This document shows, piece after piece, positions 49,346 to 60,479 of a DNA stretch of 64,000 bases (position 1 is the first letter of the stretch; each line of letters begins with the position of its first letter). The position numbers and the translations under genes are program-made. The notes under the pieces were generated by a model. That model was not told where the DNA came from and searched no databases. It saw only the letters and a list, made by a program, of their open reading frames with translations. This DNA is from Geosiphon pyriformis (Eukaryota > Glomeromycota > Glomeromycetes > Archaeosporales > Geosiphonaceae): contig JAAOMT010000678.1 of the NCBI GenBank assembly GCA_016748015.1, forward strand, positions 166,389 through 230,388, written 5' to 3'.

Positions 49346-50329
49346 TGTTACTGGAGGTTTTTGGTCTCTTTTCTTAAATGTTGTGGATATTTATTTGCTG
49401 TGAATTCACGTTTTCTGGATGTGGTTGAACCTCCAGTAACTGAATTTTTAACTTCAAATTATCTCCTATAATTTGAACTGCTGGGCTTATAAGTGGAATG
49501 GCCAATTCTTTGCCAGTTACTTTATGTAGTTACGTTGTAGTAAACGTCAACTCTTTTCCAGGAATTGCTTGTCTGGAAGCTCACTAAAAATGTGTAGTTA
49601 TTTTGCTGTGAAAATCAACTCTTCTACAGGAATTTTGTCTGTAGGTTACCCTAATGATTATGATAAGAAAATAAAAGAAAATAAAAGAAATGTAAAAAAA
49701 ATAGAATTTTGTCATGAGAAACGTTTTCTATCCAGGCCTGGAGTCACTAACTGTTTACTGAAATTGGTAGCTAATCAATTTCGAGATGTTAGTTGGGTTT
49801 TGGGGATTTTCCAAGTGCAATAATTAAAAAATTTGGTTTTTCGAATTATTTGATATTTATTTCTTTTTTTTGTGTGTATAGGAATGATTCTAAGAGATAA
49901 ATCTAAAGTAAAATACATTTTCTCAAAAAGAGAAGCTCTTCTTTTATACAACTTGTTGTAACACTATTTTATGAACTTGAACTTTGCTATTTCCTACAAT
50001 TTTGCTAAACTAAAGATACATTTCGGCAAACTACAAGTTATTTTGGCAAACTATTAGATTTTTCGGTGAACTATCAATTATTTCGGCGAATTTCTACAAA
50101 TTTCAGCAAACTTCTGAATGTTACATAGTTTGGGGTATTGCATGATTGATCATCGCAATTAGGTTACATTTGTGTTGTGTACAATTTGGGTTATTAATTA
50201 AATGATAATTTCGGACATTTTTTTGCTAATGTAATAAGTGATCATTGAAATGATAATATATGCTAATTAATGATAGGAATTATAAGATAATTTCATGCTA
50301 AATAATATCTCTAATTTTATCTGGTAACA
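49346..50329 (-). repeat. gypsy-2 3' LTR (left)
   Basis: 984 bp. At about 50020-50125 it holds five diverged direct repeats of a 20-25 bp unit with core TTTCGGCGAACTA. Over its first 310 bp it differs from the right LTR by about 17 transitions, one single-base indel and no transversion that I can see. Confidence 0.9.
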
Positions 50330-50350
50330 TAACCTCCTCTTCAAGACTGA
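50330..50350 (-). promoter_or_regulatory. gypsy-2 polypurine tract
   Basis: On the minus strand GAAGAGGAGGTTA lies directly upstream of the 3' LTR, as expected of the plus-strand primer. Confidence 0.65.
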
Positions 50351-50728
50351 GCTCCGTCAAAGTCCAAGTACTGTCTGTTATTTCCAAATAATAATCCAAA
50401 ATTATTGAAGAAATTTGGTCTGAAAATTGTTGAAATTTCAGTTCTGTGAGCTTTCCAATATATTGAATCTTCAAAGGTTGAAAAATTGGGTTTTGCAGTA
50501 TGTTTTCACAGGTGTGAAATAGGTCATAAAGTCTAAGAGCAGCTCTAAGCTTGTAGCGACTGTTTGTTGGTCCAGCTGTTGTCTTGAATTTATTGTGAAG
50601 TTGTTTTTAAATAGCTTCTTTTGTGAGATTTGCTGTTGTAAGTTCCAGTTTTCGTCTGGAGACCAATCTGTTGGAATTGTTAATGTCTCCAAATATTGTT
50701 TGAAATTGTTGTAGTTTTCGGGGTTCAT
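50330..50728 (-). pseudogene. gypsy-2 C-terminal accessory reading frame
   Basis: Two overlapping minus-strand frames fill the space after RNase H: MNPENYNNFKQYLETLTI onward (50728-50471), and one from about 50620 to 50335 with TNSRYKLRAALRLYDLFHTC and the acidic LTELSLEEEVMLPD. The second aligns with the frame after integrase in gypsy-1. A single ancestral frame broken by a frameshift is the simplest reading. Function is unknown. Confidence 0.5.
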
Positions 50729-50777
50729 TGTTTGTTGTTTTGATGCTGTTAATTCAAATGAGTGTTGGTTTCGTTTT

Positions 50778-52388
50778 CTAATCTTGCCTTATTCTTGAGA
50801 GACAATCAACGTTGGTATGGAGTTTTCCTGATTTGTGGTATACAATGTATTGGTAATTAGCTAAAAATTCTGTCCATTGGGTTTGTTTTGCATTCAGCTG
50901 GGTGTTTTTGTTCTGAAGCCATTTAAGTCCAATATTATCAGTGATAATATCGAATTTTTTGGGTCTGAGGTAAAGGTTGAAGTGATGTAAGACCCAGATT
51001 ACTGCTGCGGTTTCTAATTCTGTTGCGGAGTAGTTCTTTTCAGCTGGCTTTAATGTTCTACTAGCATAAGCAATTACTCACTCATTTCTATTGTCATCTA
51101 ACTGTGATAGAATGGCACCAAAGGCAGTATAAGAAGCGTCAGTTGCTAACTGGAATTGGTTGCTGAAATCTGAGTAGGCGAGGATTGGAGCTGTTGTGAG
51201 TTTTTCCTTAAGTATCTCGAAGACATTTTGGTGTTCTTCTGTCCTTTTGTATTTGACATTTTTAGTAGTGAGCTGGTTGAGGGGTTTTGCAATTTCTAAG
51301 AATCTTTTGATGAATTTCCGGTAATAGGATGCTAATCCAATAAATTCTCTTAATTCTGTGGTATTTTGTGGAGTCTTGAAGTTCTTGACAGTACTGATTT
51401 TTCTAGGGTCTGGTTTAATTCCATCTTTACTAACAATGTGACCAAGAAAAGCTAAACTTGTTTTTCTGAAGTAGCATTTTTCAATGTTCAGTTTCAATCC
51501 TGCTTTCCGTAATCGTTGAAAAACTTCTCGTAGGTGAATTAAATGTAGCTCGAAAGATGGTAAATAAACATCAGTGTCATTAAGATAAACTACTACTGAT
51601 TTCCAAAGGAGGCCTTTGTAAACAATATCCATGAGTCTTTGGAATGTTGTTGGTGCATTGCATAATCCGAAAGGCATTATATTGAACTCGTAATTTCCTT
51701 CTTGAGTGGTGAATGCTGTTTTGGGACGGTCTTTGGGGTCCATAGCAACTTACCAGTATTCACTCTCTAAATCTAATGTCAAAAAGTATTTGGACTTTCC
51801 AAGAGCATCCAACATGTTATCAATTCGGGGAAGAAGGTAGGCATCTCCAATAGTAACACTGTTGAGTTGTCAGTAATCAACACAAAATCGTATCTTTCCA
51901 TTTTTTTTTTTAACTAGGACCATGGGTGAGGCCCATGGACTTATTGATGGTTAAATAAGCCCATTGTTAAGCATCCATTGTACTTCTTCTTGGATAAATT
52001 GGTGACTTTCTGGAGCAACTTGGTAGGCTTGTTGTCGCCTGGGTTTGACATCTCCTGTATAGATTTGGTGTTGAACCAAATCAGTTCTTTTTAAGTCATT
52101 GTTGTTTTCGGTGAAGATATCAGCAAATTTTGTAATTAGCTCTTTAAGCTAGGTCTGTTGTTGTGGTTCAAGTTGTCCCATGTTAATTTGAGATAGTTTT
52201 TCTATGACAACATGGTAGTTTTCGGAGTTAGGGTTTGGGTTGATTTTTGGTAGTGAATGTTCAATAATTTCAGGGAAGTCGGGGACTGTTTGGGGTAATT
52301 CTTGTTGAAATATATTACTGTAAATAACTCCAATTTCTAAATTATTTAATAAAATTATGGGGTAATTATTGGAGTTGTAAAAAGTAAC
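50778..52388 (-). pseudogene. gypsy-2 reverse transcriptase and RNase H
   Basis: Same frame as gag. Readable blocks: LKRTDLVQHQIYTGD, WMLNNGLI then TAA (51951-51953), FCVDY then TGA (51870-51872), YFLTLDLESEYW then TAA (51750-51752), NYEFNIMPFGLCNAPTTFQ, VVVYLNDTDVYL, LGHIVSKDGIKPDPRK, FQLATDASYTAFGAILSQ and ITDNIGLKWLQ. The catalytic YLDD is YLND (codon 51579-51581), so the RT is inactive. Further stops are at 52149-52151 and 51078-51080. The true end of the frame is TAG at 50778-50780. Confidence 0.9.
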
Positions 52389-53186
52389 TCAGACTTTCTT
52401 TGTTCCTTCTGGAATATAAATGTTTGGGATCGAAATATTATGTTCCAAGCAGACTTGTTCATTGGACTCAAAAATTTGTTGTGTGGTTGTTGGCTTTAGG
52501 CAGGTGTAGATTTCCAGATGTTCTCCAAAGGGTAAGATGGTAATCGGTTGTGGAAGTCTGAGAATCTGGTGGGATTCGTTCTGTGTGTTAAGAGCTATAT
52601 TAACTGGAACTGTGAATCGTCCAGTTGAACCAAAACCTTGGGTTCTTCTATTGTTCTTTTCTAATTGCTCTCTTTGATTGACTAGTTGCAAACCCGCAAT
52701 GTTGATTAGGGGTAGATAAATAGCTTGGGCAATTTTTTCAGCATGTTCAATCTTGAATGGTTTGTCAGTTTCATTTTGAAGCATTACTGTTATGTCTCCA
52801 GTATATCCAGCATCGATTATTCCTCCTCTGACATTGATTCTTTTGCTTGTCAGAGAGGACCGGGAGACAATTTGAACCATTGCTTCTGGCAGGATTTCGA
52901 GTGCAATTTTGAGATTAATTTTTGTGAGAGATTTGGGTTTGAGAACAAGAGTATCCTTGCCTGGATATCTTAGGTCATATCCAGCATCAATTTCGTGTGC
53001 TTTTTTGGGTTTTATTTCTTGTCCGTTGTTATTGAAGTATTTAAGTTGTAAGGCAGGCTGATTTTTGATAAGGTAGATAGGTGTTGTTTCAATTTCTTCT
53101 GTTTCTTCAGGTTCTCCAAATTCAATTTCATTTTCATTATTTTTGCTGGGCAAGAGAATACTAAGAGCATAGCATTCAGGACACTA
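52389..53186 (-). pseudogene. gypsy-2 dUTPase domain
   Basis: All five trimeric-dUTPase motifs are intact in sequence: IDAGYDLRYPG, SRSSLTSKR, GGIIDAGYTGDITVML, EKIAQAIYLP and RRTQGFGSTGRF. It lies between the Cys-rich domain and RT, bounded by TAG at 53184-53186 and TGA at 52389-52391. This is the reference copy against which the decayed dUTPases of gypsy-1 and gypsy-3 can be read. It would hydrolyse dUTP during DNA synthesis by the element. Confidence 0.9.
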
Positions 53187-54500
53187 TTGTTCATCACAAG
53201 GCATAATGCATTCTTCACATAGCCTAATGTTCATTTGCTCTAATCGTTGAATTTGAGCTTCTTGGGTCGGATAGGTGTGACTTGCAATTTGGTGGTAGAC
53301 TTCTACTTCATCTTCGTAATTGAATCCAGCTAATTCCATAGTGTATTCAATGTATTCTGCTTCTTTCATTTGACGAACATCTTCTTTGGTAGCTCCATTA
53401 ATTAATGCCATTGCTAGGTCGAAAATCATCTTAGCATCATGAGAGTAGTGATAAAGTTTGTTGAGAGCACTGTTGTATGCTGCATTAAAGGGTGTTCCTC
53501 TTTTTACTTTTTCTGAAATTGATAAAGCATATTGGCAGGTCTGATTGCAGACGCCTCCTCTCATTGCTATATCAATCCAATTGCATTCTTCTAGTAGTAT
53601 ATCTCCACAAGTCAAACAAGGGGTATTGTCCCATTTTCCGCTCCTTTTTATTAGATGGCCCCATCGCTCTCTGTGGCAAGCCTTGCAGTAATAACAAGTA
53701 TGATTCTCATATTCTTTTTCAGATGAAATGCAGGCTCCCATTGACGATAGTTTCTTGTGGCAGTCCTTATATTTAAGGGGAATATAGGGGCGTTGTTTCT
53801 TTGGTTTGGTTTTTGAGTAAGGTATATTCCATCCAGAGGTTTTGGGTTTAGTGTGTGGAGTAAAATGTTCTTGTTCTGTTTCATCGGCCCAGTTGGACAT
53901 TGATCCAAGAGCCATGAATGTTTCGATTATTGGTTTTTCTTCTTCTGGTTCAAATTCAAAAGCCGGGGCTTTTTCAGATCGTTTGTTGAATGTACCACAA
54001 ATGGCAGGTACCCGGGCGTGTTGTCCTTGGTAGGAGATTGTTAACTCTTGTGTTTCCCAATTCAGATTAGCATTGGCTTTTTGAAGCCAATCATTTCTGA
54101 CGAGAGCTTGGTACTGGGGTGCGTCCATTACAAGAACTTTGACTGGAATGGTGATTTCATCAAGAGTGAATGAAAAATTGTCAATTTCTCCTACTGGTGT
54201 CTTTTTCATGCCATTGGCAGTGATGATTACTGTTTGAGCTGGTCGGTCGACATTTCTTTTCAACTGTTGTATTAACTGGTAGGTGATAATGCTTCCAGCG
54301 GATCCACTGTCTAGGATCAAGCGAATTGGCTTTCCTTCTACTTCAGCTTCTGTGTACATTGCAGTGATGGCTTTTTGCTTATTAGCCGCTGCATTGCTAA
54401 GCAAGAATGGTGATTCATTTGCTTCAAATTCAAAAGGAAAGATATCAAAGAGATTGGCATTTTCAGCAATTTGGGCTGGTGGAATAGTGGTGTGATTATG
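53187..54500 (-). pseudogene. gypsy-2 protease and cysteine-rich domain
   Basis: The protease has an intact LILDSGSAGSIIT (near 54320) and QYQALVRNDWLQKANANL. About 200 residues downstream comes a Cys-rich stretch: KYKDCHKKLSSMGACI, TCYYCKACHRERWG, CLTCGDILLEECNW and GVCNQTC, then an alpha-helical region and CEECIMPCDEQ-stop-CPEC across the stop at 53184. Paired CxxC units suggest zinc binding. The uninterrupted stretch is part of a 497-residue open piece (54677-53184), the longest in any gypsy here. The function of the Cys-rich domain is unknown to me. Confidence 0.85.
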
Positions 54501-56393
54501 AGAAGGGTTTGGTTGTTGTTGTGCTGCAGCTCTACCTTCTGAGAGTGCAGTATGGTGAAAATCCTGTTCTTCTGGCATTGTTAAATAACTGGGTTGAGCG
54601 TGGTAGTGGTTGGGTCTTGGTTGAGTGGGATTTTGGAGAACCAATTGGTTGTTCGAACTGATTCTATTTTTGTTCACTTGGTATTGGTTTTGTGGTGTGA
54701 ATTGATTTTGTGTAATCAGTCTTCGAGTAGGTACTTGATAATGTTGTGTGGATGGTTGTTGGTATTGCTGTTGGATTGATTGTGGGGCAGGCTGATAATA
54801 GTTATTTTGGTATTGGGGTCTTGGTGAATAGTAAGCTGGTGGTGATGGTTGATAATAAGATTGCTGTGGTGGAGAGTAACATTGATTACCCCTGTTTTGT
54901 TGGTCTCGCTGTAGCTTTCTGCAATCTCTTTTCCAGTGGCCAGAGATTCCACAGTAATGGCAATTCTGGGACTGGTTATTGGAAAATGATGCAAAGTTAT
55001 TTTGATTTCGTCTTTGGGGTGGTTGATATCTTTGGGGTTGTTGTTGTTATTGTTGGTTGGTAAAATAGTTTTCGACCTTCTTTGTGAGTTGGTTAATTTT
55101 TTCCTCAGCTGCTGAGCTGGTTTCTCCAATTGCCAAATTTACAAGTTTTGTATGATTGGCTTTTTCTATGGCCATTTCGTATCTTTTTGCATGCTGTATG
55201 GCAGAGTTTAAATCTTCTGGCGCGTGTGGGCAAACCTTTTTAATTAGTTTATCCTTTAGACCAGTGATAAATTGATCCAAGATTTGAGCATCAGAATAAT
55301 AATCGTTTGTCTCGAGTTGGTGAATTTGTCTGAGAAGTTTGTTGAATTTTCCAATATAAGTCATAACGGATTCGGAGGGTTCTTGTTTGATATTTCGAAA
55401 ATGATTGCGAAGAGTGATGGAGATATTATTGTCAGTGAACTGTTTAAGGAAGGCTGCTTTGAAAGCATTCCAATCATTGAATGAGGCAGCAAGGTTTTCA
55501 AACCATTCTCCTGCTGTTCTTTTGAGAAAGTAGGGAATTGTTCTCAACATTCTGGCAGCATTCCATCCATTTGCATCTCCAGCTTTAGTAACTTGGTCGA
55601 GCTATTCTTGGGGACTGGTCTCAATATCTTCTCCATTGAATTTAGGGATTTTTGCAATGTATGTTGTCATTTTGTCTTCTTCGTTTTCACTGTTTATTGA
55701 TTCTTCTTTGGTTATTTCAGAGTTGTTTTCTTCATTTGCTGCTGTCTCAGAGTGTTCACTTTGGTTTTCAGCTAGAAAATCAAGGAGATTGGAACTAGTT
55801 TGAAGAAGTTCTTGTTGTCTGATGAGACTTCTAAGTGATGTAAAATCTTCTGGTCTTGTAAATCGATTCAAGGGTGAATTAGTTGTTTGGGCTTGTGCAA
55901 GTGAAGCTGGAAAAGGTGTGATAATAAGTGAAAGTTTTGAGCTGGTTCCTTGTTCAGGTGTTTGTAAATGTTTGAATGATTTTTTGGGAGTATTGGGTGT
56001 TGTGTGAACAGGTCGGTTATCTTTTTGTCTTTTGTTGTTACTGGTTTCAGGTTCAGATTCGAGTTCAAAGGCAAATTGTGTGTTTGCAGGATATTTTTCT
56101 TCACAGAATCAAATGATATTATAATCAAGTTTCTCAAAATAAGTAGCGCAAGCTTCAGCACTAATGTTTTCTGATTCAGTGTTAGAATAGTGTAGTATGT
56201 TCTCAAGAAGATCTCTTTTAACTGTTATAATGTTATAGTTCCCAAAGAGGTAGTCATTGATTCGATTTTTAATGTATTGAAAAAGTGTTTTCTTGAAAGC
56301 TATGATTCCGTCGCATATTTCAAATTGTTGTTTGTAGTGTGTGTAAATCGATTGATAGTACTCTAAGGTTGTGATGTCTAAGGCGGTCGCCAC
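54501..56393 (-). pseudogene. gypsy-2 gag
   Basis: The frame starts at a GTG (56393-56391, then ATALDITTLEYY). There is no ATG between the upstream in-frame stop and this codon. A TGA at 56109-56111, a TAG at 55602-55604 and a TAA at 55047-55049 interrupt it. The capsid domain has KIPKFNGED, MLRTIPYFLKRTAGEWFENL and YIGKFNKLLRQIHQLE. A perfect CCHC knuckle C-HY-C-GISG-H-WKRD-C lies at 54921-54962. A Gln/Tyr/Pro-rich linker leads into the protease. Confidence 0.85.
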
Positions 56394-56420
56394 TTTGAAT
56401 TTGTTGCTGTGTTATTTTTG

Positions 56421-56435
56421 TGGGAGAGCACCAAA
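56421..56435 (-). promoter_or_regulatory. gypsy-2 primer binding site
   Basis: The complement reads TTTGGTGCTCTCCCA directly after the 5' LTR. It is the best preserved of the four primer sites in the window. Confidence 0.7.
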
Positions 56436-57417
56436 TGTTACTGGAGTTTTTGGTCTCTTTTCTTAAATGTTGTGGATATTTATTTGCTGTAAATTCACAT
56501 TTTCTGGATGTGGTTGAACCTCCAGTAACTGAATTTTTAACTTCAAATTATCTCCTATAATTTGAACTGTTGGGCTTATAAATGGAATGACCAATTCCTT
56601 GCCAGTTACTTTATGTAGTTACATTGTAGTAAATGTCAACTCTTTCCCAGGAATTGCTCGTCTAGAAGCTCACTAAAAATGTGTAGTTGCTTTGCTGTGA
56701 AAGTCAACTCTTCTACAGGAATCTCGTCTATAGGTTACCCTAATGATTATGATAAGAAAATAAAAGAAAATAAAAGAAATGTAAAAGAAATAGAATTTTG
56801 TCACAAGAAACGTTTTTTATCCAGACCTGAAGTCACTAACAGTTTACTGAAATTGGTAGCTAATCAATTTCGAGATGTTAGTTGGGTTTTGGGGATTTTC
56901 CAAGTGCAATAATTAAAAAATTTGGTTTTTCGAATTATTTGATATTTATTTCTTTTTTTTGTGTGTATAAGAATAATTCTAAGAGATAAATCTAAAGTAA
57001 GATACATTTTCTCAAAAAAAGAAGCTCTTTTTTTATACAACTTGTTGTAACACTATTTTATGAACTTGAACTTTGCTATTTCCTACAATTTTGCTGAACT
57101 AAAGATATATTTCGGCGAACTACAAGTTATTTTGACGAACTATTAGATTTTTCGGTGAACTATCAATTATTTTGGTGAATTTCTACAAATTTCGGTGAAC
57201 TTCTGAATGTTACATAGTTCAGGGTATTGCATGATTGATCATCACAATTAGGTTACATTTGTGTTGTGTACAATTTGGGTTATTAATTAAATGATAATTT
57301 CAGACATTTTTTTGCTAATGTAATAAGTGATCATTGAAACGATAATATATGCTAATTAAACTAGGAATTATAAGATAATTTCATGCTAAATAATATCTCT
57401 AATTTCATCTGATAACA
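56436..57417 (-). repeat. gypsy-2 5' LTR (right)
   Basis: 982 bp, TGTTACTGGAG to TGATAACA on the plus strand. It holds the same block of diverged TTTCGGCGAACTA repeats (about 57108-57205) as the left LTR. Confidence 0.9.
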
Positions 57418-57520
57418 ATGTGTAGACAATGCATGATTCACGCCTAGTATAGATCATTTCCTTGATGTGTAGCTCTAGGTAGTGTTTGGACCTCACTCAT
57501 AAAATGAAATAAAAAAAAAA

Positions 57521-59152
57521 CATATTATATTTAATTATAATAATATTATAATTAATAAAATAACTATATATATTTTTTTATGTTTTAACAAAATATGATT
57601 CAATTATTATTTAATACAATATATTAAAAAAGTAATCTAAATTAAATATAAATCATGTATTTTTTATATATAATTAATTATTTATATTAATTAAAACACA
57701 AATTAAGCTAAATTAAAAAATTAAAAGAAAATTTAACTTTAAGATTAACAAAGTTTTTAGACAAATTAATTAAAACTTTAGTTATTTTAAAATTTTAATG
57801 TATATTTTTTACAAAAAAAATAATTAAAAAAACTAAAAAACCAATTAATTTAAAAAATTTAGAATTAACTATAGAATTAACAAGAATAATAACCAAAAAT
57901 ATAATAAAAAAACCAATAGTATAAAAGTTTTGACTTAAATAAAAACTTAAAAAATAAAATAAAAACATTTTATAATTTATAAATAAATAATCTAAACTTT
58001 AATACTTATAGCAATAATTAAATATAACAATTATATAAAGTATTAGTTTTAAAATTATAATATTTAAAATTTTTAAAAATTTAAAAATTACAACAATAAA
58101 ATATTGCTAACTAAAAATTTAAAAATTACAACAATAAAACATTGCTAACTAAAAATTAAGAAAATAAAAAATATAACATGTATAATTACTAATTTAAAAA
58201 ATTAAATTATTGATTTTAAAAACTGTATAGCCAAAAAAAATTAATTAATTTGGTTTTAAAAATATAACAAATTTTTTTTATTTAAATAAGAAAAAAATTT
58301 TAATATTGTTTTTTTTAATTAATACAGACTAATAAACAAAAACAGCAGCAGCAAAAAAAACTTTTTAAATTAAACAATAACATATTATTACAAACCAACA
58401 AATTTTTACTTAATAAAAAAAACTTTACCAAAAATTCCAAAAACATTTTTAATATTATTAAAAAATATATTAAAAAAAAAATTATAAAATACAATAAAAA
58501 AAAAAAAAAGCAAAAGCTATTACAAAAAATTTTATAATCTTAAATATAATTAAAAAAACAGAATTATTAATAGCAATTTTGATAATAATAACCAAAAAAA
58601 TTTTTAAAGCAAAATTTACACAAAATAATTTAATATTGTTTTTTACAGCTAATTTAATTCAATAAAACCAAATAACAAATGAAATAAAAAGTTAACAAAA
58701 GCTAATTTAATCTTAAATATAATATTAAATATGAAAATAAAAACTATCTATTTAAAAAAAAAATTTATTTAATAATTGTTTTTAAAGTATTTTTTAAAAC
58801 AATATTAAAAAACAAAAAAAAATTATTTTAGTTTCTATTTAATTAGTTTAATTTTTAAGATTAGATAATTAATAAGTTAATTAAAAAAAAAATACTTAAA
58901 AATATGTTTTGTTTATACAAATTTGTTAAAAAAAATTATTTTTGGCAATATAACCAGTAATTAATTTTGGTTTATTTTAAAAAACATGTTATTATTGTTA
59001 ATATTTACATTAAAAAAAGACCAATTGTTATTATAAAAATTTTGTCCAAGATTTTATTTAAAATTATAAAAAATTTTAGTGTATTAATAGTAAACAAAAA
59101 CAACTACTGTTATTTTTTGAACTTTTTAGTTTTTTTGATTATTTACAAAATA

Positions 59153-59183
<31 letters not shown>

Positions 59184-60400
59184 AAACAGAAAAAATCAGT
59201 CAGTTAATTGACTTATTATTAAAAACTTTTAAGTTTGTAGAAAGATAAAAACAATATTAAGACTAATTTAAATATGTTTTTTGAAAAAAACTTTAATTAA
59301 AAAAAACTACTAGCCAAAAAAAATGCTTTAACGATTACTAAAAACAGCTTTATACTATTAATATTTAAAGAAAATACTATTAAAATATTTTGTTTAATTA
59401 TCTTTACAATAAAAAACATTTTTTTTTTGAAATTTTATTATTCTTTGTTTTGGTTATAATTATAAAAATAAAGTTTTTTAACTTATTTATAGTTATATAT
59501 ATGTATAAATTAGAATTTAAAATAAAATATTGCAAAATTATTAATATTATTATTTAAGAAAATTTATTAATAAATAAATTTAAGTTAAAAATTAAAAAAA
59601 TAAGTTGATTAATTAAATAATTAATATTCTATATGTAAAAAAAAACATGTACCTATATTTATAAAATAATAAGTTTTATATATTTAATAATAATTGAATT
59701 ATATTTTGTAAACCAATAAAAAATGAAATCTAATTTAATTTTGACAATCTTATTTAAAATATTAAAAGTTTGTATTGAAATTTTAATAATTTATAAAATA
59801 AAATATACATCTAAATTAAATACAGTATAAAAGAATTGGTTTTAAAAATTATTTTAAATACAATAAATAATTACTTAAATTAAAATAAATAAATAAATAT
59901 ATTTCAAATGTTTGTAAAAACAATATTTTTTCTTGTATATTTTTTTAAAGCTTGAAAAAATACTTTTTTTAACAAATTATGAATTTAAATAAATTTACTT
60001 ATTAATATCATTAATTTAATTATTTTTTATTGTATAATGAAGAAAAATATAATTAAAAATTTTAATTGTAGTTTTTGAAATTCTCATAATGGAAATACGT
60101 ATGAAATTTTTGTGTTTAGTATTTAAAATAAATTTACGAGAAAAAATATAAAAAAAATCTTAAAATAAACTTATTTATTTGAGTTTAATAAATTAAGCAT
60201 ATTAGATTATAAAAAAAATTATGTTTATTTTAAAACTAAAAATATTTTAATAATCCAACTTATTTTGAAATTTTGAGAAAAATTTTTTTTTAAATAATGA
60301 AGTAATAAAAATATTTACGGATAGATTACCAAATTATTTAAAAACGTAATGAAAAAAAAACGGTTTGTTGGTTAGCCATGTTTTTGAATTTGAAAACCTC
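57521..60400. other. Extremely AT-rich region without recognisable genes
   Basis: About 2.9 kb, well above 80% A+T by eye, made of A and T runs. I see no transposon text that can be aligned with the neighbours. Apparent ORFs (for example 58967-59248) have Ile/Lys/Phe-only composition. It begins right after the poly(A) of LINE B. It may be old repeat DNA decayed beyond recognition. Confidence 0.5.
59150..59183. repeat. (AAT)n microsatellite
   Basis: About ten copies of ATA/AAT in a row. Confidence 0.85.
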
Positions 60401-60479
60401 AAAAGTAACAGCTAAAACATTATAATTTTCCATCTTATTAAATAATCACAACAGTGATTTATGATGGAATATTTTCGTG

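Larger units (their letters stand above)
49346..57417 (-). mobile_element. gypsy-2: Ty3/gypsy element with dUTPase, lacking integrase
   Basis: LTRs at 56436-57417 (5') and 49346-50329 (3') begin TGTTACTGGAG and end TAACA on the plus strand. One reading frame spans gag, protease, Cys-rich domain, dUTPase, RT and RNase H (56393-50778). It contains ten premature stops and no frameshift. Integrase is absent: the RNase H end (HTNVDCLSRIRQD) is followed within about 50 bp by the C-terminal accessory frame. It is related to but distinct from gypsy-1; it is less AT-decayed, and its LTRs are near-identical, so it is the youngest gypsy copy here. Confidence 0.95.
42597..57520 (+). mobile_element. LINE copy B, nearly full length, interrupted by gypsy-2
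   Basis: This is the best preserved LINE, at normal GC: a 5' UTR (about 42597-42706), ORF1 (42707-44626), ORF2 (44623-49311) and a 3' UTR ending in poly(A) near 57511-57520. Gypsy-2 (49346-57417) sits in the 3' UTR; removing it and one ATGT rejoins GTCATGTGTAGACAATG. The order of APE-type endonuclease, RT, RNase H and C-terminal Cys-His motif fits the I/Tad1 group of LINEs. ORF1 is open, but ORF2 has eight stops. Confidence 0.9.

Noticed and set aside
49569-49823. 84-residue ORF, with a 77-residue twin at 56679-56912
   Set aside because: Both lie in the two gypsy-2 LTRs, antisense to the element, and reflect the repeat and not a gene.
58967-59248. 93-residue ORF in the AT island
   Set aside because: The composition is almost only Ile, Lys, Phe, Val and Asn, with a microsatellite-encoded Ile run; no sign of coding.
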